From the NCBI GenBank assembly GCA_036873755.1, contig JAVTVY010025351.1:1-64000 (forward strand): a stretch of DNA of 64,000 nucleotides, written 5' to 3'. A model generated the notes under the pieces. That model was not told the origin of the DNA and made no database searches. It was given only the letters and a program-made list of their open reading frames with translations. Positions 1 through 31,400 of the stretch are shown piece after piece. A program made the position numbers and the translations under genes. Position 1 is the stretch's first letter. Each line of letters opens with the position of its first letter. The DNA is from Hanleya hanleyi (taxonomy: Eukaryota > Mollusca > Polyplacophora > Lepidopleurida > Hanleyidae).

Positions 1-55
1 AGATTTGAGCCTTTTCAACTGACTCGTACAATAGCTTCCTACATGAAGTATCTAC
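1..55. repeat. 55-nt copy of intron 8 sequence (also 4032-4086)
   Basis: Positions 1-55 are identical to 4032-4086 and then diverge. In gene direction, 4032 lies upstream of exon 9 and position 1 lies downstream of it. The whole exon 9/minisatellite block is therefore bracketed by a direct repeat, as expected of a tandem duplication or an assembly join. Confidence 0.9.
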
Positions 56-2698
56 TTCATACTTACATGATAACAGTCTCTAAGGCCTGTCACAGTGTCA
101 CAGGTTAGGTCAGACTCACATGATAACAGTCTCTAAGGCCTGTCACAGTGTCATAGGTTAGGTCATACTTACATGATAACAGTCTCTAAGGCCTGTCCTA
201 GTGTCACAGGTTAGGTCATACTTACATGATAACAGTCTCTAAGGCCTGTCCTAGTGTCACAGGTTAGGTCATACTTACATGATAACAGTCTCTAAGGCCT
301 GTCAGTGTCATAGGTTAGGTCATACTTACATGATAACAGTCTCTAAGGCCTGTCAGTGTCATAGGTTAGGTCATACTTACATGATAACAGTCTCTAAGGC
401 CTGTCACAGTGTCATAGGTTAGGTCAGACTCACATGATAACAGTCTCTAAGGCCTGTCCTAGTGTCACAGGTTAGGTCATACTTACATGATAACAGTCTC
501 TAAGGCCTGTCAGTGTCACAGGTTAGGTCATACTTACATGATAACAGTCTCTAAGGCCTGTCCTAGTGTCACAGGTTAGGTCAGACTCACATGATAACAG
601 TCTCTAAGGCCTGTCACAGTGTCATAGGTTAGGTCATACTTACATGATAACAGTCTCTAAGGCCTGTCCTAGTGTCACAGGTTAGGTCATACTTACATGA
701 TAACAGTCTCTAAGGCCTGTCCTAGTGTCACAGGTTAGGTCATACTTACATGATAACAGTCTCTAAGGCCTGTCAGTGTCATAGGTTAGGTCATACTTAC
801 ATGATAACAGTCTCTAAGGCCTGTCAGTGTCATAGGTTAGGTCATACTTACATGATAACAGTCTCTAAGGCCTGTCACAGTGTCATAGGTTAGGTCAGAC
901 TCACATGATAACAGTCTCTAAGGCCTGTCCTAGTGTCACAGGTTAGGTCATACTTACATGATAACAGTCTCTAAGGCCTGTCAGTGTCACAGGTTAGGTC
1001 ATACTTACATGATAACAGTCTCTAAGGCCTGTCACAGTGTCATAGGTTAGGTCAGACTCACATGATAACAGTCTCCAAGGCCTGTCCCAGTGTCAGTTAG
1101 GTCAGACTTACATGATAACAGTCTCTAAGGCCTGTCCCAGTGTCACAGGTTAGGTCAGACTTACATGATAACAGTCTCTAAGGCCTGTCAGTGTTATAGG
1201 TTAGGTCATACTTACATGACAACAGTCTCTAAAGCCTGTCACAGTATCACAGATTAGGTCAGACTTACATGATAACAGTCTCTAAGGCCTGTCCCAGTGT
1301 CAGTTAGGTCAGACTTACATGATAACAGTCTCTAAGGCCTGTCCCAATGTCACAGGTTAGGTCAGACTTACATGATAACAGTCTCTAAGGCCTGTCCCAG
1401 TGTCACAGGTTAGGTCATACTTACATGATAACAGTCTCTAAGGCCTGTCCCAGTGTCACAGGTTAGGTCAGACTTACATGATAACAGTCTCTAAGGCCTG
1501 TCCCAGTGTCACAGGTTAGGTCAGACTTACATGATAACAGTCTCTAAGGCCTGTCCCAGTGTCACAGGTTAGGTCAGACTTACATGATAACAGTCGCTAA
1601 AGTCTGTCACAGTGTCACAGATTAGGTCAGACTTACATGATAACAGTCTCTAAGGCCTGTCCCAGTGTCAGTTAGGTCAGACTTACATGATAACAGTCTC
1701 TAAGGCCTGTCCCAGTGTCACAGGTTAGAACAGACTTACATGATAACAGTCTCTAAAGCCTGTCACAGATTAGGTTTGACTTACATGATAACAGTCTCTA
1801 AGGCCTGTCCCAGTGCCACAGATTAGGTCATACTTACATGATAACAGTCTCTAAGGCCTGTCCCAGTGCCACATGTTAGGTCAGATTTACATGATAACAG
1901 CCTGACCTAGTATCAGTTAGGTCAGACTTACATGATAACAGTCTCTAAGGCCTGTCCTAGTGTCAGTTAGGTCAGACTTACATGATAACAGTCTCTAAGG
2001 CCTGTCCCAGTGTCAGTTAGATCAGACTTACATGATAACAGTCTCTAAGGCCTGACCTAGTATCAGTTAGGTCAGACTTACATGATAACGGCCTGTCCTA
2101 GTATCAGTTACGTCAGACTTACATGATAAGAGTCTCTAAGGCCTGTCCCAGTGTCAGTTAGGTCAGACTTACATGATAACAGTCTCTAAGGCCTGTCCCA
2201 GTGTCAGTTAGGTCAGACTTACATGATAACAGTCTCTAAGGCCTGTCCCATGCAATGTCACAGGTTAGGTCAGACTTACATGATAACAGTCTCTAAGGCC
2301 TGTCCCAGTGTCACAGGTTAGGTCATACTTACATGATAACAGTCTCTAAGGCCTGTCCCAGTGTCACAGATTAGGTCATACTTACATGACAACAGTCTCT
2401 AAGGCCTGTCCCAGTGTCAGTTAAGTCAGACTTACATGATAAGTCTCTAAGGCCTGTCCTAGTGTCACAGGTTAGGTCAGACTTACATGACAACAGTCTC
2501 TAAGGCCTGTCCTAGTGTCACAGGTTAGGTCATACTTACATGATAACAGTCTCTAAGGCCTGACCTAGTGTCACAGGTTAGGTCATACTTACATGATAAC
2601 ACTCTCTAAGGCCTGACCTAGTGTCACAGGTTAGGTCAGACTTACATGATAACAGTCTCTAAGGCCTGTCCTAGTGTCACAGGTTAGGTCAGACTTAC

Positions 2699-21100
<18,402 letters not shown>

Positions 21101-21559
21101 GATCACGAAATACCTGTGTCAATCAACACATGAAAAATTTCACAGACAGTTGTCTGCTTGTTGTCACTTTGTGTGCACGCAGCTGCTCATTGGCGTGCTT
21201 CCACTCGTCGGGCATTTTTCGTTCGGAGAAGTTCGGCTATTCCCGTACTATGAAACAAACCTCGGAGAAGATATTGGGTTTGCAGAACCAACTACAATTC
21301 GTGACTGAATCCGAGAAAGTGAATAACTACGGCAAGGCTTTGGTGTAAGACCTCCCATTGAAAAGTTAATATTCTTGACAAAAGTCGGACAATACAACTT
21401 GTGGCAGATCCTTTGTCAATTATATTTCGTGAGTCTTACACCAAATCGTTGCCATAACTACCCTGTCTCCGTATTAATTGTCGCAGATTTTCAAAAAACA
21501 ACAAATATTTTCGTTATTTTGGGATTACACCTTCTTAGTATAGCACAGATTCTAGTGCA

Positions 21560-21645
21560 GAAAATTGGTGGAGTCCCGAGCGGGATTCGAACCAGTGACC
21601 AAAGAGAGTAAGGCAGGCCACCTAATCGCCAGCATTACATTTCGG
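21560..21645 (-). mobile_element. tRNA-like segment, probably SINE head or tRNA pseudogene
   Basis: The minus strand shows a T-arm-like box GGTTCGAATCCCGCTCGGGA preceded by TGGTCACT and a weak A-box region. The stem pairing is incomplete and the acceptor stem is not evident, so it is not called as a functional tRNA. Confidence 0.4.
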
Positions 21646-22440
21646 CGAATAAAAAAAAAGACAAATTTCAATATTGATCTGTTTTGAAAATATATATATA
21701 TACAAATATATTTTTTTCATTTTTCAACGCCTGAAATGACGTCTGTCCGAAGGCCTGGATAAATTGCTCATTGAACACATATATCTAGATTCACAAACAT
21801 TGGGGGAGATTATAGAGATATTCTTAGTCCAGAAACTACAATCGATTGTGCCTAGATAAGTCAGACACCAGAGATCAAGGACTTCCGGACTTTCCGAACC
21901 CAAAACCGCACCATGCATTCCAACTTATCAAATTTAAAAGACCAAGTTCGGATCTACATGCAAGCTCTGTTGGAATACCGGTGTGATGGATAAGAGTGTT
22001 CTGATGATTAGTGTCTCTTTTCATATCCTTGTTTCTATTGCAAACATGGGGTCGGACAAGATTCCAATGTGGAGAAAATGTCCTAGCTGTGTTGGGAGAT
22101 CGGACACGGACACTCAGTTTAGCCATTGGACATTCTCAGCCTCCCCTCAATCAACGCTTCATGATGAATTTTAGATGTCGGTCTACATAATGATAGGGCC
22201 TACGCCTGGCCAATTGAATTTTCAAAAGGTGTATATGGCACCCCAAACTTCACTGTCATATATAAGTATTGGTTTTCAGATCTACGCCCTTTGTTGCGTA
22301 AATTTCTTATATCCAGAGATAAAATTACCATTGCTTTTAAGAGGTAAATAAAAAGGTATATTGCTTGACTATTTCCAGGCAATCGTCATGCATGCGGATG
22401 AAATACTGCGCGGAAGCTTGTGCGTGGTGTTAAAGAGCAT

Positions 22441-22508
22441 CATCTTCATTTTATCCAGCCAATTTCTAGTTCCCACTTCGTAGAAATTGGCTGGATAAAA
22501 TGAAGATG
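22441..22508. mobile_element. 68-bp palindromic mini-element with 8-bp duplication
   Basis: CATCTTCATTTTATCCAGCC ... GGCTGGATAAAATGAAGATG with a loop of ~20 bp. Flanks are AAGAGCAT (22433-22440) and AAGAGCAC (22509-22516). The ends match those of the 673-bp element at 23,443. Confidence 0.8.
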
Positions 22509-22587
22509 AAGAGCACGAACTGAGGCTAAATGTCGAGCGCCATAATAACTCTCAAGAATATCTATATATAGTTTAGTATATGAGCTT

Positions 22588-22670
22588 GTCGTGGCCGAAG
22601 TAGTTAAGAGTGTTTGACTCTGACCCGGAGTGCTACAGCTGGCGTGGGTTCGCCCCCTCGCCAGTGACCG
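22588..22670 (+). mobile_element. tRNA(Ser/Leu)-like segment, probably SINE head
   Basis: GTCGTGGCCGAAGTAGTTAA resembles the D-arm/A box of class II tRNAs. GGGTTCGCCCC about 45 bases later matches a B box. The anticodon arm and acceptor pairing are poor. A tRNA-derived SINE head or pseudogene fits better than a working tRNA. Confidence 0.45.
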
Positions 22671-23442
22671 CTTACATAGAACTTTTTTATTGACACATCA
22701 ACGCAGTCAGCGGACTGGTAATATAGTCATACAAATAAACAAAGCTGACATAGTTCAATATAACCTTAGGCCTTATCAATCTGTCAGTTAAACAACAACA
22801 TATTAAAAAAGAAAGCCTGGTGTCACGTAATACTGGACTAATACGGAGGTGCTCCTATATAGAGGAGGGATCTACCAACTAAACTGAACTGAACTATACC
22901 CGGTACCTAATTCAGCAGTGGAGGACAGTATGACAATATCGTTGGCAAAACAAAGAATATTAGCAGTGGAAATGCCGTATATTTGACCATAATGTGCATG
23001 CCATTTTGTATTTCACTTTGAAAAGTCGTTACCGGTAACAAAGATATTGAAAAGTAGGAGTGCCGCTACACGGCATCCTCGCTAAAACCACCCCTGGCTC
23101 ACTTGTGCAATGTCATTCTCAAAGAGAGCCGTGTCTACCCGCGGGAGACTCGCAGCAGGGAGTCTCGCGAGACGAGAATGGTGCAATGTATCTTGTTCAG
23201 CTGCAAAGCAACATCACGCATATATTGGCCAATCATATCACTTGTTTACCGCGACCATGGCGGCAGTGTGGGCTTCGAAAGCACCATAGCTTGTGGGATA
23301 CCTGGTGGCGGATGAACACGCACATTTTCAACAACCATGAACATTAATAAATATAAAGGAAACATAGTTTAAAACAAAATCTATTCGAAGAAAAAATAAC
23401 CCCATTCATCTACCATCAAACATCCAACAAGCCAGGCAAATG

Positions 23443-24115
23443 CATCTTCATTTTATCTAGCCAATTTCAACGTTCCCACTTCGAACTTCCCTTGATATAT
23501 CTGGACCCCTTCAATCAACCACTTCGCTGGGGGTCTAATAACACCCCAGCCACCAGTCAGATTTTTGGACCGGATTCGGGGCCTTCGCGCACATCGCCGG
23601 AAGTGACATCATATATAGTAAAATAGATGTTTAACGAAAATTTTGATTACTTTTCAAGTCTGCATAATACCTCCGTTGACCTTGCGTTAAAAAGAATTAT
23701 CTGGAGATAATTTTCCCTGTTTATCTGGACAGAGCATATGAAAAGTAGTTCGCTCATGTGCAACACTAAAGGAGTCGTTTGGTCGGATTCAAACTGAACC
23801 GTGCGTTGGTTGGTTTCCCCTATACGTCATAGCAACGTAGTAAAGGTCAACTTCCGCTATTGGAGGCAGGGATGTTATTGGAGCCTGCGAAATGGAGCAT
23901 GCGCTGTAGGGAGGTTGCCCTTCAATGTTCAAATAACTTATGAACACGAGACGTCACTGACCTCGAAAACATTTGAAATTCGAAAACGTTCTAATTGGTT
24001 CTTCTGTCGTTAGCTGGTGAAATTTACACCTCGGATTTTGAACGCTGAAGGGGTCAGATAAATCAAGGCAGGTTCGAAGTGGGAACGTAGAAATTGGTTG
24101 GATAAAATGAAGATG
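23443..24115. mobile_element. 673-bp TIR element, 8-bp duplication GGCAAATG
   Basis: Terminal inverted repeats of ~80 bp begin CATCTTCATTTTATCTAGCC and end GGTTGGATAAAATGAAGATG. The target duplication GGCAAATG is exact (23435-23442 and 24116-24123). No transposase ORF. An 8-bp duplication fits hAT-like elements, but the ends are not the typical CAG...CTG. Confidence 0.85.
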
Positions 24116-24123
24116 GGCAAATG

Positions 24124-24419
24124 TAGGAAACACTGAAGCTATGGTGGTTCGCGATGTCAGTGTATCCGACCTCACCTTCCCAGAGCTTCCCACTGAAGGA
24201 CTGGAATTGGGTGAAATAACGCACGGATTTCTACAAAATTTCACTGATCTGTCCATTAATATTTTATTGTTATATGCATGCTTGGATAAAATATGTAGGA
24301 AATATAAGATTAAATTTCTGAGTCGGTGATAATAGCTCTCCTGTGAGAGCAGCTAATGCTGTACTGTTTTACAAATCGACTTCAAATAAAGTTTCTTATC
24401 TTATCTTATCTTATCTTAA
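24124..24419 (+). mobile_element. 3' end of a retroposon with (TCTTA)n tail
   Basis: A stretch with AGCTCTCCTGTGAGAGCAGC, then ACTTCAAATAAAG and about five TCTTA units (24391-24419). A short microsatellite tail after a unique 3' end is typical of LINE/SINE copies. The 5' limit is not visible; the start given is approximate. Confidence 0.5.
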
Positions 24420-25201
24420 CGAGCGGTGTCAGTTTCGGCCCACTGTCGCCAGTTCCGATCCAGCCTCGTTTTGACGTTGACCTTTGACCCAGATATATAC
24501 AAATGTAATGGTCAACATGATAACTTTTCTGCAAAAATAGGGTCCTAGCTGGATATTTCGTGTTGCATGTCTTCATCTCATAAGTTCGTTTTGCATGTCT
24601 TCATCTGATAAGTTAACATTTGGCGTTAAAGAATGCGAGTTGAAGTGAGAGTGATATGGTCGATCGGATCATATTGACAAGATAGATTCGACACTGAACT
24701 ATCTCCGATGGCTTATAAGCGTATGCTCGCTGTTAATTAGCTGGTACTTTATCTACTTCACCTGCGAATAGCAGATTAAAGAAAAGCACTCGAGTTACGA
24801 ATATACGTGAGAAGTCGAGTCCGAGGTAAATTTGTTGATCGGAATCCGACAGCCTCCGTCACTCGGTCGTTTGGAGGACAACGCCCTCTGAAATCATTTA
24901 CTGACGCCATAAGGACTATATCCAAATTGTTCTAAACGCAATAAACTTAATCCCCATAATTGTGTTGTTCTCATGTAAAACAAACTTTAGAAATACTTGA
25001 TGTTTGACAGAAGCTTGATTTTACACCCCCACCAGCTGGCTTTAATTTGAGTTTTGCTAATATTATTGCGCGCGAGAGAGTGATTAGTTCGCTCACTACG
25101 CGGACAAATTCGCACACCCACGTGACCACCGACCCAGTTTACTTTGTTCTGGTCAAAGGTGAAAGTGCGTGACGCCGGGAAAAGACGCGGAAGTGGAAAA
25201 G

Positions 25202-25434
25202 ATGGCAGCTACAACCGAAGAAACGGAAAGCGGGAAGACTGAAATTGAGAAGGTTCCAGTCGAGGAAACTGAGAACGGAAATGTTTTTCAAGCCAGCGAA
25301 TGTCCTGTGGAGAAAGTTGTTGTATATCAGGATAGGGCGGAAGTGTGTAGGATAATCGAAACGAAACTAAAGAAGGGTGAAAACGAAGTTATTTTGAAAA
25401 ACTTGTCTCAGTGGGTTGACCAAGATTCCATCAG
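25202..25434 (+). CDS. DUF4139 gene exon 1
   Basis: Start ATG 25202 (MAATTEETESGKTEIEKVPV). The frame is open slightly upstream only from a GTG. It encodes an acidic N-terminus then CPVEKVVVYQDRAEVCR, the DUF4140 signature. Donor CATCAG|GTACAT, phase 2. Confidence 0.85.
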
Positions 25435-28400
25435 GTACATAAAAACAGGAGATGAAATGATGCAAAAGCAAAACGATCCCATGGCGCACGTGGGATTCGC
25501 ACGCACGCCAGATTACATTTTACAGCTATAGGCTTATCTAGACCAGAACAAAAAGATAAAAAATTATGGCCTACATGTGTCTCATATGTACAGGACCGTT
25601 ATCTATTTTCATTCGATCAACGACAATGGTTGTTGTTGTTCGAGTTTAATGGATATTTGTCGTTGTTGTACGAAATTCATTACATACAGACTTCAGAAAT
25701 CTCAGATGAGTCTATTCTTCTTGAGCCAAAGGCAAAGGCGAAACCTTGACAAGCTTGCATATAGCAGACTAGCTCTCTTCCCTCAACGTTATGCCGACGA
25801 CAAATACATGTCCCTGTTGGTAACTCGAACATCTCCATGGCGCACTTTGCACCGTATTGGACCTTCATTAACTTGAGAAAATGGGCCGCCATGAATAAAA
25901 ATACAGAAATGGCCCTTCGTCGATCATATATTAATTACAGACGTTAAAATTATCCCTATTGAGCCTCAAAATCACCTGAAATCGAGGGTCAAGAAGATGG
26001 GCATTTCCATCATAATAGATCCCGTGTATACAGGGGATGATGATCACAACATCGATTATGATATTTTTATTCATGGCGGCCCTTTTTCTCAAGTTAATGA
26101 AGGTCCAAAAGGGCGCAAAGGTAATAATAAGTGCGCCATGGAGATGTTCGAGTTACCAACAGGGGTACGTATTTGTCGTCGGCATAGCTTTGAGGGAAGG
26201 GAGACGCTATGAATCTTAGGTAATAGCAGACTGGGTCCCACCCCATTTTCATGTTTAGACAACTCTCAGAGAGCCTATTCATTATGTAAGGAAAACACAA
26301 TAGGTGACTATACACGTTGGGAACATTGTTGAACCTGGAAAAGCTACCTTACATGATGAACTGTCCGCTCAGAGGGGCCTTAGTTCAACAAGCTAAACCC
26401 TACTGACATTTAATTTTGTGATACTCTCAATGTCTGGTTTAGCCATTGAACCGAAAATTCCCATCGCAATATTTTTGTAACATAGGGTGGATTTGCGCTC
26501 ATAAAAAATTGATAATAAATGGGAAGTAGGCAAATATGTATTCTGTCCAAATGAGTGGAACGCAGTAGGTATTGTACATTTTTATGAGCCCAAATCCAAC
26601 CGATGTTACCTAGGTCTGGAGGCCAAAATTTTGCGATAGGAATTTTCGGTTCAATGGCTAAACTCGAAGCTAATATCACATACGGGAAACATTCCAAATA
26701 TTCGATCACCTTTCCTATTACGATTCCCCCCATTTTATCGTAATTAGATGTCAGTAGGGTTTAGCTTGTTGAACTAAGAGGGGCCTTTAAAACCCTTGTA
26801 GGCTTCCTACCACCAAAGATTGAAGGTAATGCCACCCCCCCCCCCAAAAAAAAAAACAGTTACACCATTCGGCCAATAAATTTTTAAGTTTATGGTCGAA
26901 AATTTGTCTGGATGTTCATATGCTAATTGCAATTACATATTATTCTTTCAGAGTTGAGGGGAAAGGTCAGGCCACTATACTAGAAGTGACCTATCAGAGC
27001 AAACATATTAATCCTAGTGATGAAGAAAAAGAAGGGATCAAGACGAAGCGTGAAGAATTCGCCCGTCAACTCAAAGTTCTCGAGTCCAAGCTGACAGAGA
27101 TCAAATCAACAAAGGCCAGAGTAGAGAAACAGTGGAAAGTCTTGGACCAATTCTCAAACAGCGTCACCAAAATGGGAGCTAGTGTCAGCGAGGTATGAAA
27201 ATTGACCGTTTCAAGAGAACTAGGTGCAAGTTACGGTCAATACCGGGGACTCGAGTTATCGAAAACAACACACAGCATTTTAGTTTTGATATTAAGTGGT
27301 CCGGATGTGTTTCCAGAAAATCAATTTCACTTGTTTAAAAATCAAAACTTTTTCTAATGTTTTGGTTAAAAAAATCATTATTATCTAGAATTATTTAAAA
27401 ATGCCAATATTTCCCCTTGACTTTGGATTAAGCGATTAATCACCATTAAAAACCTCAATATTGATGTAGAAAGTCAATTTCTCTTGAAAATGGTCCTAAA
27501 CTTTTTGTTTCCATGAATCTGTGGCTATACATAAAATATACCAATGATAAAATACGACCTCAACAGTAACCAAATACAAATTAGTTGAAGTTCATCTAGG
27601 TATTGACCTACATTGATCAACAGATCATTGTGATGTGTGATTTATTCTTTAGATTTTTAATAAATGGGCCATTTTCATGAAAATGTACAAAAAACGGTAA
27701 AGACATTTTTTTTTACATTTTTTTCATTTTATATTTTACAGTCAGAGATTTTCTGGAAATGCCAGATGATTAAACATTTTATAGTTTTGCTGTATTGTAA
27801 AATGTCTATTTTGGCAAAGATAACTGCTTTAAAAGATAAAATTTTCAAATCTGAAAATGGATTTGTCTTTACCGTTACCATTGTAAATGCAGTTTAAAAG
27901 TTAATAATTTTTAAACAACACAGTATTTGATAAAAAGAATCTTTGTCTTGGATACCATTATGTCAAACATATGAGAATATGAAGTCCTGTTCATTTCACA
28001 TATCTTGATACCAAACAAAGCACAAGAAACGTGAAAGTGTATATCAAGAAAATTTCACCATGAAAGACACACTAATCCAGTTCAGCCGTCCTCATGCTGA
28101 CATAATCTGTCTTTACCGTAACTCAAACTTGTCTTTACCGTTATAAATGCCATAACGGTAAAGACAGGAATATAACGGTAAAGACAAAAAAAAAATTCTT
28201 GGCCAACTAATACAGTTATTTAGATATTGTAATGACATTCTCATTATATATTTTGTTGGAACTTGAAAAACCGCAAAGAAATGTTTAGCAAAAGGCAGCG
28301 TGACTTCCATTAAGAAAATAAAACTAACTGGTTAGTTAAAAGAAAATGGTCTTCAATTCAATGTCTCTACCGTTACAAATTTGTCTTTTCAGTTGCCACC

Positions 28401-31400
28401 TGAAAATAACATGGGCTAGAATGGGAAAAAAAATCCAGCCATTTTCAGGGGTTAAGTACAGGGACTCACTAGCTTGGCTGATAGGAAAACAGTCTTTGTG
28501 GCCTACAAGGTCTTGAATAATTCCATTTGGTAGCCAAGCTGCGCAAATTAAATTTGTCTTTAACGTTACTTGTACATTTTCATGAAAATGGCCCAATATT
28601 TAAATGTTGGAACTTTTATATCACCCGTCACAATGCCTACTATTGTCTTTTTCAGCAATCTGATGCAAGGACGACAGTGACCAGGTTGGATAAGACTCAA
28701 CTGGACGGAATCTCAGAATTCTTCAAACTCTACGACAGCCAGTCCACTCGACTGGATATGAGTCTTCTTGAGTTAGACAGAGAGATAGAACGGGTGGATA
28801 CAGAGAAGGCGACTCTGATGAAGAACATGAAAGAATCAGGAGTTGTGAAGAATGCAAATGTCTCCCGGTATGTAGTGGGTCAAGCTGATACGACAGTCAT
28901 AAGTATCTGTTCTATTTGTTGCATGGATGAATGTAATTTGGTTACAGTAAAATACCTGTGGTAATGCCCCTAATAATTCAATCTGGTACAGGAAGTTCAC
29001 TTTTCAACTCTGTTATTTGAACACGGCGAAAAACTAACATTTCCCATTCTTTATTCAAATTGAAGAAAAGTCATATAATGACAAAATGTGACACTTTGTA
29101 GCGTTGGACACACCTGTTCTTCTCAGATCACCGAAGTTAAGCAACGTTAAGCTCGGTCAATACTTGGATGAATAACCGGGTGCTGTACTGGCTGGGCTGA
29201 TCAGTGACTGTGTCCAGGGTAATAGGAACTGTGAGCACGCTCGTGTTCTGGCACATGTAGGCACCGTCGTGATATGACTGAAACAAGGTTGAAAACGACA
29301 TTAAACCGTACTACTCACTCACTCCTTTGTAGCTGGTGCCATGCAGAATATTGCCAGATTTATGCCATCTTTGCTGCACTTCCGGTGATCGTATTATTAC
29401 TGTAAATCATCAATTTTGTGTTTTTTATGAGTGTTATGTTACATGTACCATCCACATGAGCCCGGTTATCATTTACTGATCAGTCGGAGCCCAATTAAAA
29501 ATTCCCTACTCAGTGCCTTCTATAGAAACTGACAATTTTAAAACGGATCAATAGCAACATGTATCTCACAGAAGACAATGCCTTTGATGTTCAGCGCTCT
29601 CATCTCATTCATGTTAAAATAATTTATTTCTTATATATTGAGATTTGGATTCAAGATAAATCTGGACACCCACTGTATATAGTCCATTCTCAGGCTACAC
29701 ACGCCCAGGAAAATCTCTGTCAGGAATTCGATTTTATTGCGTATGTACATATATCTGAGCCTGGGTAAGTTTTTTTTATAATTTCAAAACTAAATTATCT
29801 TTTCAGAGAATGTTCAATTCTTTTGGAGAGCCAAGAACCAGAGGAAGTGGACATAACTTTACTTGTCTCGTATGTGGTGTCCAATGCATCCTGGGCGCCT
29901 AAGTACGACATCAGAGTTTTTCCAGAAGAAAAGAAATTGAAGGTACTGTGTGCTAACTGTACATAATGTAATCGTTCCAGGTAGCTGCATTAAAAAAGGC
30001 TTTGGTTTTTCGGGAAAAGAAAATAAGTCCTCCTGCTTATTATTGGAACATGCCATTTAGTGGCATGGTTGTTAAAGATGTAATCAGTCTCAAATCTAGG
30101 CTGGAATCGATCTGTCTCAAACTCCGCGAACATGACATATGTTACGACAGATACAAAATAAAACACATTTGACCATAAACAAGGTATATAGCACTTTTCA
30201 AAACGACTTTTCAGTTCAAATTGAAAAGTAGGTGACACATGAGAAAATACTTTTCAAAAAAAAATGTATTTATATGAAAACATACCATCTTTCTTTGTTG
30301 AACCAAGCAGCAGAACAGGACTCCTCCATCACCACCACTACAATGGCCGCATTCAGTGGAAATAATTTGATTAAACACCAGAAAAGTTTGGAACATACAA
30401 TGTAGTAGTGACCTGTCTTACACTCCTTTATTTGCTATATTTTCCTATATTTTATTAAGAAAATTCCTATATTTCTCCTATATTTTCACTGTGAGCCACT
30501 TGCAGGCCTGTTGTTTGGACTCAAAAGAGCTTCACTTTCCCATTCTAGGTGATGTACTATGGTGTCATAAAGCAATCAACAGATGAAGACTGGGAGGACT
30601 CGAAACTGTTTCTGTCTACAGCTATGCCCAGTATTGGAGGAACAGTACCAGCCCTGGGAAGGGCATCGGTACAGATCAAGAGAAATCTTTATGCTGGTGC
30701 CAGGTAATTATCAGTCGCATTCAAATCTTATCGGTGTTCAAGATTTACATTGGTCAATTTCATGTCAATAACTGTTCTACACCTGTAAAAACTGATGTTG
30801 CATTTATGAAAACTTAACAGAGTTTTAGCCAGAAAACGTGCCGAAATCAGATACTGGTTGTTTGTAGAGTGTATATCAGAGGAAAGCTATCACATAGCAT
30901 ATGGTAAACATTCCAACCATTCGATCACCTTTCCTATTTCGATCATCCCCATTTTATCGGGAAGTTTACGATCACCCCATGAAGTGGCAGTCTCTCATTT
31001 CAACGTAAATATGATCACCGCTACAGTACGTATTGCGTTAATGTTTACACTCGTTCCGTTCATTTTGCGGTCCGTTTGCATTCATTTCGTTCTGTTTTGC
31101 GATTTTTTTCAGGTCAAACTGTTCGATCAAACTCCATTCACAATTCAGTACTTGTTAACTCAAAATCAGTCATAGTCATTCAGGGTTCGGCTGAAGAAAA
31201 TAAACTGCCCTCTTCACCATGTTCACAGGCACTTCGTCATATATTTAGCGCCACGGCAAATCATTTCATCATGGAGAGCAAAATTATTTATTCGTATTAA
31301 ATTGCATCTACTTGCCAGTAAATGATGGACATAAATAGTATTTGAAAGAAAAAAGAAGGAAGAAAACCTTTCCGTCTCAGAATTTGATTGTCCGTGAAGC

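Larger units (their letters stand above)
21101..25201. other. Intergenic region between divergent KDM1A and the DUF4139 gene
   Basis: About 4.1 kb shared by the two divergent starts. It contains two tRNA-like segments, a pair of related TIR elements (22,441 and 23,443) and a LINE/SINE-type 3' end with (TCTTA)n. The last ~300 bp before 25,202 are richer in CG and hold no repeat, so the promoter of the plus-strand gene is probably there. No TATA box is convincing. Confidence 0.5.

Noticed and set aside
22588..22670. Functional tRNA gene
   Set aside because: A and B boxes are recognisable but anticodon and acceptor stems do not pair well; SINE head or pseudogene is more likely.
29102..29200. 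Functional 5S rRNA gene
   Set aside because: Only the internal promoter half resembles 5S, the 5' part is lost, and a SINE tail and target duplication follow.
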